Source: Labrenzia sp. 011 (GTDB taxonomy: Bacteria; Pseudomonadota; Alphaproteobacteria; Rhizobiales; Stappiaceae). Taken from it: a stretch of DNA of 64,000 nt. Made by a program: the position numbers and the translations under genes. Of the stretch, positions 45,053 through 56,028 are shown one piece after another. The DNA lies in the NCBI RefSeq assembly GCF_003075075.1, contig NZ_QCYM01000007.1:62001-126000 (forward strand), in the 5' to 3' direction. Numbering within the stretch: position 1 is the first letter of the stretch; the number at the start of each line of letters is the position of its first letter. The notes below the pieces were generated by a model that saw only the letters and a program-made list of their open reading frames with translations, did no database searches and was not told the DNA's origin.

Positions 45053-45712
45053 TCACTGCACCTTTTGCGCGCCGTGCAGAAAACGGGAGGCTTCGCCGCC
45101 GAACATCGGGGGGCCGCCGCATACCGGAAGAGCCCGCAGGCCCGTATCTACAAAGTCCATCAGCTCCGCTTCCGAGCTTCCGCTTCGGCCAAGCACGGCG
45201 ACGGCCGAAAACTGGCCATCCACGAATGTCGCCACACGGGGCACATCCGTATCTGCCGGCATCTCGCCGACCGCCACGGCCTTGAGCAGACGCTCCCGGA
45301 TAGCGGCAAATCGGGTGGCCTTCAGCCCGTTTACCAAGTCGACATGGCTCTGCGCACCATAGGTACAGTCGACAAGCGCATTGACAAGAAAACATCCCGT
45401 GGGCTTCGTTCCGTCAGAAGTCAGCGCGGCAACCGCCCCGAGAAGATCACGAAGATCTTCCAGGACGTGTTTCTTCGCCGCCTGAAGCCGCGCGAAAGCC
45501 GGCCTCCCGAACGTGTCGTAATAATGGAGCAACGCTTTTTCGAAAAGAGTTTCCTTGTCGCCGAAGGCGGCATAGAGACCGGGTTTCGCCATGCCGGAGG
45601 CTTCCGCCAGATCGTTCATGGAGGTTCCGCTATATCCCTTTTGCCAGAAAGCGAGCATCACCGCATAAAGGGCGTCGTTCTTGCTTACTTTTCGCGGCCG
45701 TCCTCGCGCCAT
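45053..45712 (-). CDS. TetR-family transcriptional regulator
   Basis: 219 residues. The N-terminal helix-turn-helix reads GYSGTSMNDLAEASGMAKPGLYAAFGDKETLFEKAL, here quoted in part (TSMNDLAEASGMAKPGLYAA), followed by a helical ligand domain. ATG 45712 has AAGGAGG about nine bases upstream; codons further upstream have no TetR character. The divergent neighbour is tex, an unlikely target, so its regulon is not evident. A Cys-containing CFLVNAL block is typical of the TetR_C_16-like group. Confidence 0.85.
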   Translation of the reverse strand: MARGRPRKVSKNDALYAVMLAFWQKGYSGTSMNDLAEASGMAKPGLYAAFGDKETLFEKALLHYYDTFGRPAFARLQAAKKHVLEDLRDLLGAVAALTSDGTKPTGCFLVNALVDCTYGAQSHVDLVNGLKATRFAAIRERLLKAVAVGEMPADTDVPRVATFVDGQFSAVAVLGRSGSSEAELMDFVDTGLRALPVCGGPPMFGGEASRFLHGAQKVQ

Positions 45713-46113
45713 CGGCCGAGCCTCCTTCTCACAGTCGGTGTCATCATTTCTGCAGGGTGCGGCAAATTCCGGATTGAACACGGCCTTCAAACCGGATTTT
45801 GCAGTTTGCGCAGAAGAACACAACAATACCACCAGGGAAATGCGACATCTTTCGCCTGAAACCCCGGTTTTTGTTGCCAACCGTTCAAGAAGTGAAAATT
45901 AAACAACTAAAAATTGCGCAATGATTGTAACCGTCATCGCTGAAAAACAGATTTGCGCCTTTCCTGCGCAAATGGAATATCACCTTTACGTCTGCCTCAC
46001 GTAAAAGGACACGACAATTGCCGGTGGACGGAACCCCGTCGTCCCTTTTCCACGCCCATCCGGCGGATTATCTTCTGCGCCCAGTTCCGTCTCCACTGAA
46101 AGTAACCGCATCA
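45713..46113. other. Divergent regulatory region between the TetR gene and tex
   Basis: About 400 bases. AT-rich around 45850-45950. Two consecutive hairpins lie at 45952-46008. In-frame codons from TTG 46018 to 46113 are open for tex but their third positions drift away from GC, so they are treated as leader. Confidence 0.5.
45952..46008 (+). promoter_or_regulatory. Tandem hairpins in the tex leader
   Basis: Hairpin 1: TTTGCGC / CTTTCCT / GCGCAAA (45952-45972), perfect 7 bp. Hairpin 2: CCTTTACGT / CTGCCTC / ACGTAAAAGG (45983-46008), with one bulged A. Both have 7-base loops. The 3' arm of hairpin 2 holds AAAAGG, which would be the ribosome site for a TTG start at 46018. Confidence 0.5.
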
Positions 46114-48570
<2,457 letters not shown>

Positions 48571-48572
48571 AC

Positions 48573-48590
48573 GACGGGTCAGCCCCCGTC
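48573..48590. terminator. Small hairpin between convergent tex and DadA-like genes
   Basis: GACGGG / TCAGCC / CCCGTC, a 6-bp stem just after the tex stop. Weak, without a long T tract, but well placed to serve both converging genes. Confidence 0.4.
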
Positions 48591-48604
48591 ATCTTCCCGA
48601 ATCC

Positions 48605-49846
48605 CTAGAATCTGTCCGCTGCGAAGGGCGCCGGATCGACCGCCGGCGCCTTGCCCTCGATCATGTCGGCAATCATCTCACCGGTAATGGCCCCCTGGGT
48701 CAGACCATGATGCGCGTGACCGAAGGCATAGAAAATGCCCTTGTGGCGGCTTGCCGGTGAAATCACCGGCAGGCTGTCGGGAATCGAGGGGCGGAACCCC
48801 ATCCAGCGCGTGCCGCCTTCCGTTTTGAGCCCGGGATAAAACAGCCGCGCCTTCGCAACCATGGCATCGACACGCTTCCAGTTCGCCGGCAGGTGAAGAC
48901 CGCCGAATTCGACCGCGCCCCCGACCCGCAACCCGGTCGACAGCGGCGACAGCACGAAGCCGTGCCCCGGCAGCATGATGAACCTCTTCACGGAAACGGC
49001 CGGTTCGGGAATGGTGATGTTGTAGCCGCGCTCCGTATCGAGCGGGATCCGGTCGCCAAGCTGGGCTGCCAGATGCTTCGACCAGGCACCGCAGGCGACG
49101 ACAAACCGGGTCGTCTCGATGCGCTCGCCCGATTTCAGGTGGAGCGTGCATCCTTCGCCACTCGCCTCGAGACTGCCGATCTCGCCGACCGCGAAATCCA
49201 CACCCTGGCCTTTCAGCCAGTCGGCCAGCGACAGGCACAGGATCTTCGGATCGTCGACCTGAGTCCAGTCCGGCACCAGTGCACCGCCGATCGCCCGCGT
49301 TGACAGATCCGGTTCAAGCTCCCGGATCGCGCCGGCATCCAGCTCCTCGACAGCGATGCCGTGCGCCCGCTGTTCCTCCCAGGATTTCCGGGTGCTGTGA
49401 AGCGAGGCAGGCGTGTCCAGAAGTTCCAGACAGCCGTCCCGACGCACCTGGTTGTGGGTTCCCGACACCCGCCACAGCCGCTCCCAGGCGGGCAGCGCCG
49501 CCCCGTTCAGATCGACAAGGGCCCTGGTGCCGGCGGCGACCGTTTTCGCATTGGAGGCGGCCAGAAACCGCAGCATCCACGGAAGGATCCGCACCGCATA
49601 GGCCGGCCGCACGGTCAGGGGACCGAGCGGATCTGCCAGCCATTTGATTGCCTGTTTCCAGATACCCGGCGACGCCATCGGCGCCACATCGGTCCAGGCA
49701 ATCGCGGACGCATTTCCCTGGCTCGCACCGGCCGCCGGCCCTTCCCGGTCCAGAATCGTGACCTGATAGCCGCGCTGTACCAGATTGGCGGCAATGGAAA
49801 GACCCACGATACCCGCCCCGGCGATATGCACACGTCCCTTGCTCAT
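48605..49846 (-). CDS. D-amino acid dehydrogenase-like FAD oxidoreductase
   Basis: 413 residues of the DAO fold. N-terminal FAD motif VHIAGAGIVGLSIAANL, then the DadA-type block GASQGNASAIAWTDVAPMA, and C-terminal WMGFRPSIPDSLPVISPA with YAFGHAHHGLTQG, both characteristic of DadA. DadA-type enzymes deaminate D-amino acids at the membrane and feed electrons to quinone; related members act on hydroxyproline or other imino acids. ATG 49846 was chosen as the natural N-terminus. No alanine racemase gene is adjacent. Confidence 0.82.
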   Translation of the reverse strand: MSKGRVHIAGAGIVGLSIAANLVQRGYQVTILDREGPAAGASQGNASAIAWTDVAPMASPGIWKQAIKWLADPLGPLTVRPAYAVRILPWMLRFLAASNAKTVAAGTRALVDLNGAALPAWERLWRVSGTHNQVRRDGCLELLDTPASLHSTRKSWEEQRAHGIAVEELDAGAIRELEPDLSTRAIGGALVPDWTQVDDPKILCLSLADWLKGQGVDFAVGEIGSLEASGEGCTLHLKSGERIETTRFVVACGAWSKHLAAQLGDRIPLDTERGYNITIPEPAVSVKRFIMLPGHGFVLSPLSTGLRVGGAVEFGGLHLPANWKRVDAMVAKARLFYPGLKTEGGTRWMGFRPSIPDSLPVISPASRHKGIFYAFGHAHHGLTQGAITGEMIADMIEGKAPAVDPAPFAADRF

Positions 49847-50024
49847 GCTGCTCCGACCCGTCCCCGTTTCCCTGAACCTTCGCGGCGGCAGGCTGCCGTC
49901 CGCTTTCAAGAGGCCGGAACCGTTCTGTCAGCCGGCACGCCAGATATCAAGTCCGCTGCCCGAATGGAAAAGGCCGACGGCGCGTGAACGCCCCGCCGCC
50001 GGCCACAGATCAGGGGCATGAGCC

Positions 50025-51074
50025 CTATGCGGACGCCGGGAAATAGGACCGGGTCCTGTTGGCCAGGGCCACCAGGGACAGCATCACGGGAACCTCCACC
50101 AGCACGCCAACCACCGTCGCCAGCGCGGCTCCGGAATTCAGGCCGAACAGACTGATGGCGACCGCGACAGCAAGTTCGAAGAAATTGGACGTGCCGATGA
50201 GCGCCGCCGGGGCGGCCGTAGTGAACGGCACCCGCCAGAAATACCCCCAGGCATAGGCGATGAAGAAGATTCCATAGCTCTGGATCAGCAGCGGCACCGC
50301 GATCAGCACGATGACCATCGGCTTGTCGAGAATGGTCTGCGCCTGAAATCCGAACAGCAGAACCACCGTCGCCAGCAGCCCCATGACCGAGAACGGCTTC
50401 ACCTTCCCGGTAAATTCGGCGATGCGTTCCTCATTGTCGGTCCCGTCCAGCGCCTTGCGCGTGAAATAGCCCGCGATGAGCGGAATGACGACGTAAAGGA
50501 CGACGGACAGAAGCAATGTCTGCCAGGGAACGACTATATCGGTCACCCCCAGAAGCAGGGCCGCGATCGGTGCGAAGGCGAACACCATGATGATGTCGTT
50601 GATAGACACCTGCACCAGCGTGTAATTGGCGTCGCCGCGCACCAGCTGGCTCCAGACGAACACCATGGCCGTGCAGGGAGCCACCCCCAGCAGGATCATG
50701 CCGGCGATATATTCCTTCGCGGTCTGCGGATCGACGAGCCCCGCAAAGACATGTTCGAAGAACAGGATCCCCAGGGCCGCCATCGTGAAGGGCTTGATCA
50801 GCCAGTTGACGACGATGGTGATACACAGGCCTTTCGGCTTCCTGCCCACATCCTTCAGGGACGCGAAATCCACATTGACCATCATCGGGTAGATCATCAC
50901 CCAGATGAGCAACGCCACGACGAGATTGACGCTGGCGTATTCGATCGCCGCGATCGTCTCGAAGAGACCCGGAAAAATAGCACCGAGACTGACCCCGGCA
51001 GCAATGCACAAGGCGACCCAGAGCGAGAGATATCGCTCGAACAGGCCCATGGGTGAAGATGCTTCCTTGCTCAT
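50025..51074 (-). CDS. acr3: Arsenite efflux transporter, ACR3 family
   Basis: A 349-residue inner-membrane protein with about ten helices. The conserved catalytic Cys lies in [12 protein letters not shown] (around residue 133), the site needed for arsenite export in ACR3 proteins. Further family blocks are [13 protein letters not shown] and [18 protein letters not shown]. The start overlaps the arsC stop by four bases. It exports the arsenite produced by ArsC. The operon order on the minus strand is arsR-arsC-acr3. Confidence 0.94.
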   Translation of the reverse strand: MSKEASSPMGLFERYLSLWVALCIAAGVSLGAIFPGLFETIAAIEYASVNLVVALLIWVMIYPMMVNVDFASLKDVGRKPKGLCITIVVNWLIKPFTMAALGILFFEHVFAGLVDPQTAKEYIAGMILLGVAPCTAMVFVWSQLVRGDANYTLVQVSINDIIMVFAFAPIAALLLGVTDIVVPWQTLLLSVVLYVVIPLIAGYFTRKALDGTDNEERIAEFTGKVKPFSVMGLLATVVLLFGFQAQTILDKPMVIVLIAVPLLIQSYGIFFIAYAWGYFWRVPFTTAAPAALIGTSNFFELAVAVAISLFGLNSGAALATVVGVLVEVPVMLSLVALANRTRSYFPASA

Positions 51075-51496
51075 GACAACTCTTTCGTTATTCGGGTTTT
51101 CAGCAGGTCGAAGGCGGCGTCAAAGGCCGCCCTGATCTCGCTTTCCGTTCCGGTTGCTTTTGCCGGATCGGGAATGCTCCAGTGAAGGACCGCAGGGTGT
51201 CCGGGCCAGACCGGGCAACTTTCGCCGGCCGCGCTGTCGCAAACGGTGATGACAAGATCCATTTCGGGTGCAGCCGGGCCCGAGAATTCGTCCCAGCTCT
51301 TGGACCGGAACCCCTCGGTGGGAAGCCCCTTGCGCTCCAGACAGTCAAGGGCATGCGGATTGACCGTCCCTCCTGGCGACGACCCGGCGGAGAAGCTCTC
51401 GAAGCGGTCTTGTCCAACCTGACGAAGGATCGCCTCCCCGAGGATGGAACGGGCGGAGTTCGCCGTACAGACAAACAGAACACGACGTTTTTTCAC
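51071..51496 (-). CDS. arsC: Arsenate reductase, low-molecular-weight phosphatase fold
   Basis: A 141-residue cytosolic enzyme. The phosphatase-loop CX5R motif CTANSARS starts near residue 10. Two further Cys occur in [15 protein letters not shown], the usual positions for the thiol relay in thioredoxin- or glutathione-linked members. [14 protein letters not shown] closes the domain. The start is GTG 51496 with AAGG seven bases upstream; TTG 51523 overlapping the arsR stop is possible but would add nine residues. It reduces arsenate for export by ACR3. Confidence 0.92.
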   Translation of the reverse strand: MKKRRVLFVCTANSARSILGEAILRQVGQDRFESFSAGSSPGGTVNPHALDCLERKGLPTEGFRSKSWDEFSGPAAPEMDLVITVCDSAAGESCPVWPGHPAVLHWSIPDPAKATGTESEIRAAFDAAFDLLKTRITKELS

Positions 51497-51516
51497 AAGC
51501 TGGCCTTGTCGGAATG

Positions 51517-51870
51517 TCAGCAATCGTTCGCACCGTCACAGGGCGCCGTTTTTGCCATATTGAGGAATGGCGCACAAAGCTCCGGATTTCCGCCGCAGCA
51601 ATCCTGCAGCAGGTAGGTCACCAGAACCCGCATGGTCTTCAGGTTCGCGCGGTAACAGATCGAGCGCCCGTCCCGCTCGGCCTGCACGAGACCGCAACGG
51701 GACAGGGCCCCCAGATGCGTCGACAGGGTATTGGGACGAACGTCGAGCGCATCGGAAATGGCCCCGGCGGTCATGCCTTCGTTCCCCGCTTTCACCAGAA
51801 GGCGAAAGACGTCGAGGCGCGTTTCCTGGCCCAGGGCGGCCAATGCGTTGAGAGCGTTTTCTTTTTCCAT
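51517..51870 (-). CDS. arsR: ArsR-family arsenic-responsive repressor
   Basis: A 117-residue winged-helix repressor. The family start MEKENALNALAALGQETRLD is intact, and the recognition helix region reads DALDVRPNTLSTHLGALSRCG. The C-terminus has a Cys-rich DCCGGNPELC, which may bind As(III). The start at 51870 has no ribosome site; the predicted -10 ends six bases before the ATG, so the message would be leaderless. It should repress arsR-arsC-acr3 by binding the palindrome that overlaps this -10. Confidence 0.9.
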   Translation of the reverse strand: MEKENALNALAALGQETRLDVFRLLVKAGNEGMTAGAISDALDVRPNTLSTHLGALSRCGLVQAERDGRSICYRANLKTMRVLVTYLLQDCCGGNPELCAPFLNMAKTAPCDGANDC

Positions 51871-51872
51871 AA

Positions 51873-51904
51873 TTCGAGAATACTCGAAATAATGAAAGAT
51901 GCAA
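51873..51904 (-). promoter_or_regulatory. arsR promoter with overlapping ArsR operator
   Basis: Read on the minus strand: -35 TTGCAT (51904-51899), 16-base spacer, -10 TATTCT (51882-51877), then six bases to the ATG. The palindrome TTCGAG-AATA-CTCGAA (51873-51888, plus strand) overlaps the -10. Bound repressor would block polymerase. Confidence 0.65.
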
Positions 51905-52280
51905 CGCTCCAGATGCCCCTTTCTTCCCCGGACGCGAGAAAGACGCCCTGCAAGCACGCACAACATTCGAACATGACACTGCCGAGAGCATGCCTCACAC
52001 TCGCAGCCACCCCCGCGCAACTCCCCGGCCAAGCGCAGCGCAGAGCCGGGGTTCACTCGCTTGCAGAGCGTCTGCTGGGTGTCGCCGGTGGGCGCTCCCT
52101 CATGTGGCAACGCGATTCAGCCTGCAGTCGTGAGGGCGCCCTCCCGAAAACACAGCCGCTTCAGCAAGCGGCTCCGCGAGTGGACCCCGGATCTCCGCTT
52201 TGCGGCGTCCGGGGTATCACCTGCGCAGAACACGCCCTTCCTCGTCAATCCGGCTCACCGAAACCGAGCCGGACGCCCCG
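51905..52280. other. Intergenic region between arsR and dppF, rich in palindromes
   Basis: About 375 bases without a gene. From 52080 on it is built of consecutive inverted repeats: CCCTCA...TGAGGG (about 52095-52135), the 8-bp stem at 52154-52173, and the compound stem at 52184-52215. Confidence 0.6.
52154..52215. repeat. Composite palindromic intergenic repeat
   Basis: Stem A: AGCCGCTT / CAGC / AAGCGGCT (52154-52173). Stem B: ACCCCGGA (52184-52191) with TCCGGGGT (52208-52215), enclosing an inner CCGC / TTT / GCGG stem. Stem B has the look of the dispersed ACCCCGGATCTCC... elements common between alphaproteobacterial genes. It may also terminate dpp transcription, which ends at 52281. Confidence 0.65.
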
Positions 52281-53111
52281 TCAAGCCGCCTTTGCGGCCA
52301 GGCGCTTGCGGATGCTTTCCACATCCGCCTTCGGCGTGGCCGCGAACAGCGTCTTGGTGTAGTCGTGCTGCGGATTGTCGAACACTTCGTCCCGCGTGCC
52401 GTATTCCACCACTTCGCCGAAATACATCACCATGACCTTGTCGGCGAGATAGCGCACCACGGACATATCATGGGAGATGAAGACATAGGTCAGCCCCATC
52501 TCGTCCTGCAGGTCCGCGAGCAGATTGAGGATCTGCGCCTGGACGGACAGGTCCAGGGCGGAGACCGGCTCGTCGAGAACCAGCAGTTTCGGCTGCAGCA
52601 TGATGGCACGGGCGATCGCGACGCGCTGGCGCTGGCCACCGGAGAACATATGCGGATAGCGGCCGTAATGCTCCGGCTGCAGACCGACCTTTTCCAGCAT
52701 CTGCAAGGCAAGATCCCGGCGCTCGGCGGCCGGCAGATCCGTGTTCAGAAGCAGCGGCTCTTCCAGCACATGCCCGATCTTCTGGCGCGGGTTCAGCGAG
52801 CCGTAGGGATTCTGGAAAACAATCTGCACTTTCTGGCGCATCTCCCTGGAAATGCCGGTCCTGGCAATATCCATGGACAGACCGTCGATCTCGATGCTGC
52901 CGGAACTCTGCGCATCGATCATCGTCAGCATGCGCGCCAGCGTGGACTTGCCACACCCGCTCTCGCCCACGACGGCGAGCGTCGATCCGCGTTTGACATC
53001 GAAACTGACGCCCTTGACGGCGGTCAGTGTCGACCCTTTCCGGAACATCCCACCGCTGATGTCATAGGTGCGGTAGAGATCGCGGACCTTGAGGATATTA
53101 TCGTCGGACAT
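52281..53111 (-). CDS. dppF: Dipeptide ABC transporter ATP-binding protein DppF
   Basis: A 276-residue ATPase. Walker A GESGCGKST, signature FSGGQRQRVAIARAI, Walker B LLVLDEPVSALD and H-loop SHDMSVV are intact. The C-terminal oligopeptide-transporter motif reads NPQHDYTKTLFAATP. The FQNPYGSLNPRQKIG block is typical of DppF/OppF. ATG 53111 lies two bases after the dppD stop, so translation is coupled. It pairs with DppD as the heterodimeric motor of the peptide importer. It is the last gene of the operon. Confidence 0.93.
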   Translation of the reverse strand: MSDDNILKVRDLYRTYDISGGMFRKGSTLTAVKGVSFDVKRGSTLAVVGESGCGKSTLARMLTMIDAQSSGSIEIDGLSMDIARTGISREMRQKVQIVFQNPYGSLNPRQKIGHVLEEPLLLNTDLPAAERRDLALQMLEKVGLQPEHYGRYPHMFSGGQRQRVAIARAIMLQPKLLVLDEPVSALDLSVQAQILNLLADLQDEMGLTYVFISHDMSVVRYLADKVMVMYFGEVVEYGTRDEVFDNPQHDYTKTLFAATPKADVESIRKRLAAKAA

Positions 53112-53113
53112 CT

Positions 53114-53950
53114 TCAGAAGCCTCCTGCTTCGGCAAAATCGCTCACCGTCGGCAGACGGTCGCCGGTCGCATTTTCCGGCAGCGCCGACAGAAGGGCCTT
53201 CGTGTAGGGGTTCTGCGGGCTCTCGAAGAGGGAGAGCACATCTGCCTCCTCCATCTTGCGACCCTTGTACTGCACGATCACGCGATCGGCGGTCTCCGCG
53301 ACGACGCCCATGTCGTGGGTGATCATGATGAGTCCCATGCCGCTGTCCTGCTGCAGCTGCACCAGCAGATCCAGGATCTGCTTCTGGATGGTCACGTCCA
53401 GGGCCGTCGTCGGCTCGTCCGCGATCAGCAGCTTCGGCTGGCATGCGATTGCCATGGCGATCATCACGCGCTGGCACTGCCCGCCGGACATCTGGTGCGG
53501 AAAGGCATTGATCCGCCCTTCCGGATCCGGAATGCCGACCGAGGTCAGCAGCTCGATGACTCGGTCCTTGACCTGCCGGCCTCTCAGGCCGGTATGGGTC
53601 TTCAGGGTTTCGCCCAGCTGAAAACCGACGGCGAAACAGGGATTCAGGCTGGCGATGGGCTCCTGAAAGATCATCGAAATGTCCTTGCCGATCACCTTGC
53701 GCCGCGCCTTGGTGGACAGGGTCCTGAGATCGATTCCCTCGAAATCCATCTTGTCCGCCGTGATCGTCGCAGTGTCCGGCAGAAGGCCCATGGTCGCCAG
53801 CATGGCGACGGACTTCCCGGACCCGGACTCTCCGACGATGGCCAGCACTTCTCCCGCGTCCACGGTGTAATCAACGCCGTCGAGCGCCCTGAACGGCCCC
53901 TTTGCCGTGTCGAATTCGACCCGCAGGTTCCTGATTTCAAGAAGAGACAT
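53114..53950 (-). CDS. dppD: Dipeptide ABC transporter ATP-binding protein DppD
   Basis: A 278-residue ATPase. Walker [11 protein letters not shown]-loop [15 protein letters not shown], signature [15 protein letters not shown], Walker [20 protein letters not shown] and THDMGVV are intact. The C-terminal [12 protein letters not shown] motif is the oligopeptide-ATPase extension. Walker A ends in SV rather than the usual ST, as is common in DppD/OppD. It lies four bases after dppC and two bases before dppF. An iron-sulfur-type CxxC tail seen in some DppD proteins is not present. Confidence 0.93.
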   Translation of the reverse strand: MSLLEIRNLRVEFDTAKGPFRALDGVDYTVDAGEVLAIVGESGSGKSVAMLATMGLLPDTATITADKMDFEGIDLRTLSTKARRKVIGKDISMIFQEPIASLNPCFAVGFQLGETLKTHTGLRGRQVKDRVIELLTSVGIPDPEGRINAFPHQMSGGQCQRVMIAMAIACQPKLLIADEPTTALDVTIQKQILDLLVQLQQDSGMGLIMITHDMGVVAETADRVIVQYKGRKMEEADVLSLFESPQNPYTKALLSALPENATGDRLPTVSDFAEAGGF

Positions 53951-53954
53951 CGGT

Positions 53955-54884
53955 CTAGCTCCTCTTCAGTTTCGGGTCGAGCGCGTCGCGCAATCCGTCG
54001 CCGACCAGATTGATGGCAAGCACGGTGATCAGGATGGCAAGACCCGGGAAGGTGACGACCCACCAGGCGCGCAGGATGAACTCCCGCGCCTCGGCCAGCA
54101 TTGTGCCCCATTCGGGTGTGGGCGGCTGCGCGCCCATGCCGAGGAAGCCGAGCGCGGCCGCATCCAGGATGGCATTGGAAAACGCCAGGGTCGCCTGAAC
54201 GATCAGCGGTGCCAGGCAGTTCGGCAGGATCGTCTTGAACATCAGCCGCAGATGCCCCGAACCGGCCACTTTGGCCGCAATCACATAGTCGCGCGACCGT
54301 TCCGCCATGACGGCGGCACGGGTCAGCCGCACGAAATGCGGTTGCAGCACCAGGGCAATCGCGATCATCGCGTTGATCAGGCCCGGCCCGAGAATCGCCA
54401 CCAGCACCAGGGCGAGCAGCAGCGACGGAAAGGCCAGGATGATGTCCATGATCCGCATGATGAAGGTATCGACCGCCCCGCGCAGGTAACCGGCGATGAG
54501 GCCGAGTACGATGCCGCCCACCAGGGCGATGCTGACGACGACGACGCCGATGAACAGGGAGAACCGCGCGCCGAAGATCAGCCGCGACAGGATATCGCGT
54601 CCCACCGCATCGGTTCCCAGAAGAAACGCGGCCTTGCCGCCCTCTTCCCAGACCGGCGGCACCAGGAAGCTGTCCCGGTACTGGATGTCCGGATCGTGCG
54701 GGGCGACGAGCGGGGCGAACACCGCCATGAGCACCAGCAGCAGGAAAACGGTCAGGCCGAGAACGGCGCCCTTGTTTTGCGAGAAATAGTACCAGAACTC
54801 GTAAAGCTGCGCCTTGGTGGCATTGCGGCTTTCCGCTTCCAGCCTGGAGGTATCGGCCTTCGGGGCCGGGGAGGTGTTTGTCAT
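53955..54884 (-). CDS. dppC: Dipeptide ABC transporter permease DppC
   Basis: A 309-residue inner-membrane permease. The cytoplasmic N-terminal OppC_N part (residues 1-35) precedes the first helix (AVLGLTVFLLLVLMAVFAPL). The GTDAVGRDILSRLIFGAR block and the ATPase-contact EAA-like loop AAKVAGSGHLRLMFKTILP are typical of DppC. It follows dppB by 18 bases and precedes dppD by four. With DppB it forms the channel. Confidence 0.93.
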   Translation of the reverse strand: MTNTSPAPKADTSRLEAESRNATKAQLYEFWYYFSQNKGAVLGLTVFLLLVLMAVFAPLVAPHDPDIQYRDSFLVPPVWEEGGKAAFLLGTDAVGRDILSRLIFGARFSLFIGVVVVSIALVGGIVLGLIAGYLRGAVDTFIMRIMDIILAFPSLLLALVLVAILGPGLINAMIAIALVLQPHFVRLTRAAVMAERSRDYVIAAKVAGSGHLRLMFKTILPNCLAPLIVQATLAFSNAILDAAALGFLGMGAQPPTPEWGTMLAEAREFILRAWWVVTFPGLAILITVLAINLVGDGLRDALDPKLKRS

Positions 54885-54902
54885 TTTTCTTAAACCCTCG
54901 GC

Positions 54903-55910
54903 TCAGTTGTAGCGGATGCGCGGATTGATCAGGCCGTAGAGCACGTCCACGATCAGATTCACCAGCATGATGATGGCGGCGATCATCAGCAGGCCGCCCT
55001 GAACGACGAAATAGTCCCGTCGGGCAATGCTGTCGACGAGCCACTTGCCGATGCCCGGCCAGGAGAAGATCGTTTCCGTGAGAATCGCACCGGCCAGCAG
55101 CACTCCGACCTGGAGACCGATGGTGGTGATCACGGGAATGAGGGCGTTGCGCAGCGCATGAAGACCGATCACCGAGCGCGGCGGCAGGCCCTTGGCCCGC
55201 GCCGTGCGGACGTAGTCCTCGCCCAGGACCTCGAGCATGGCGGAACGGGTCTGGCGGGCGATCACCGCCAGCGGGATGGTCGCCAGGACGATGGACGGCA
55301 GGATCAGATGCCGGACCGCCGACACGAAGGCGCCCTTTTCCCCCGACAGCAGACTGTCGATCAGCATGAAGCCTGTCGGCTGCGGAAAGAAATACAGCAG
55401 CGAGATCCGCCCGGAGACCGGAGTCCACTGCAGGATGCCGGAAAACAGGATGATCAGCAGCAGGCCCCACCAGAAGATCGGCATGGAATATCCGACAAGT
55501 GCCGTTCCCATGACCGCCTGGTCGGCGATCGAACCGCGCTTGACCGCAGCGAAGATACCGGCGGGAATGCCAAGGCAGACCGCGATGATGATGGCGCACA
55601 ACGCCAGCTCGGCGGTCGCCGGAAACAGTGTCATGAACTCGTCGAGCACCGGCTTTTTCGATGCGAAGGAGGTGCCGAGATCGCCGTGAAAAATGCCCAC
55701 CACATAGTCGATATACTGCTGCCAGAGCGGCTTGTCGAAACCCATCTGCGCCAGCAATTGAGCCTTGCGCTCGGGGGAAATGCCGCGTTCTCCGGCAAGA
55801 AGATCCAGCGGGTCCCCCGGCAGAAGGCGGATGAACGAGAAGGCGACCAGGGTGACGCCGAAAAATGTCGGTATCAACAGACCGAGTCGACCCAGAAGAA
55901 AGCGAAGCAT
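54903..55910 (-). CDS. dppB: Dipeptide ABC transporter permease DppB
   Basis: A 335-residue permease. It begins MLRFLLGRLGLLIPTFFGVT, the standard DppB N-terminus, with RLLPGDPLDLLAGERG after the first helix. The ATPase-contact loop is VRTARAKGLPPRSVIGLHAL. ATG 55910 has GGAAC upstream and was chosen over 55949. A strong 11-bp hairpin separates it from dppA. Confidence 0.92.
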   Translation of the reverse strand: MLRFLLGRLGLLIPTFFGVTLVAFSFIRLLPGDPLDLLAGERGISPERKAQLLAQMGFDKPLWQQYIDYVVGIFHGDLGTSFASKKPVLDEFMTLFPATAELALCAIIIAVCLGIPAGIFAAVKRGSIADQAVMGTALVGYSMPIFWWGLLLIILFSGILQWTPVSGRISLLYFFPQPTGFMLIDSLLSGEKGAFVSAVRHLILPSIVLATIPLAVIARQTRSAMLEVLGEDYVRTARAKGLPPRSVIGLHALRNALIPVITTIGLQVGVLLAGAILTETIFSWPGIGKWLVDSIARRDYFVVQGGLLMIAAIIMLVNLIVDVLYGLINPRIRYN

Positions 55911-55984
55911 GTCAGGTTCCAGATACGAAGAACCAGCGGAAACCGTCACGTGTCATGAGAGTATCCGCCGGTCACAATGATTGA

Positions 55985-56010
55985 AGGCGCCGGCATCGCT
56001 GCCGGCGCCT
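55985..56010 (-). other. Intercistronic hairpin between dppA and dppB
   Basis: AGGCGCCGGCA / TCGC / TGCCGGCGCCT, a perfect 11-bp stem with a 4-base loop, 18 bases past the dppA stop. On the minus strand it is followed by TCAATCATT, not a good U tract. Confidence 0.65.
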
Positions 56011-56028
56011 CCCGGATTTCAGGCGGGC

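Noticed and set aside
53692-55599. 635-codon frame overlapping dppD, dppC and dppB on the same strand
   Set aside because: It is the out-of-frame reading of three coupled dpp genes, each of which has full family motifs in its own frame.
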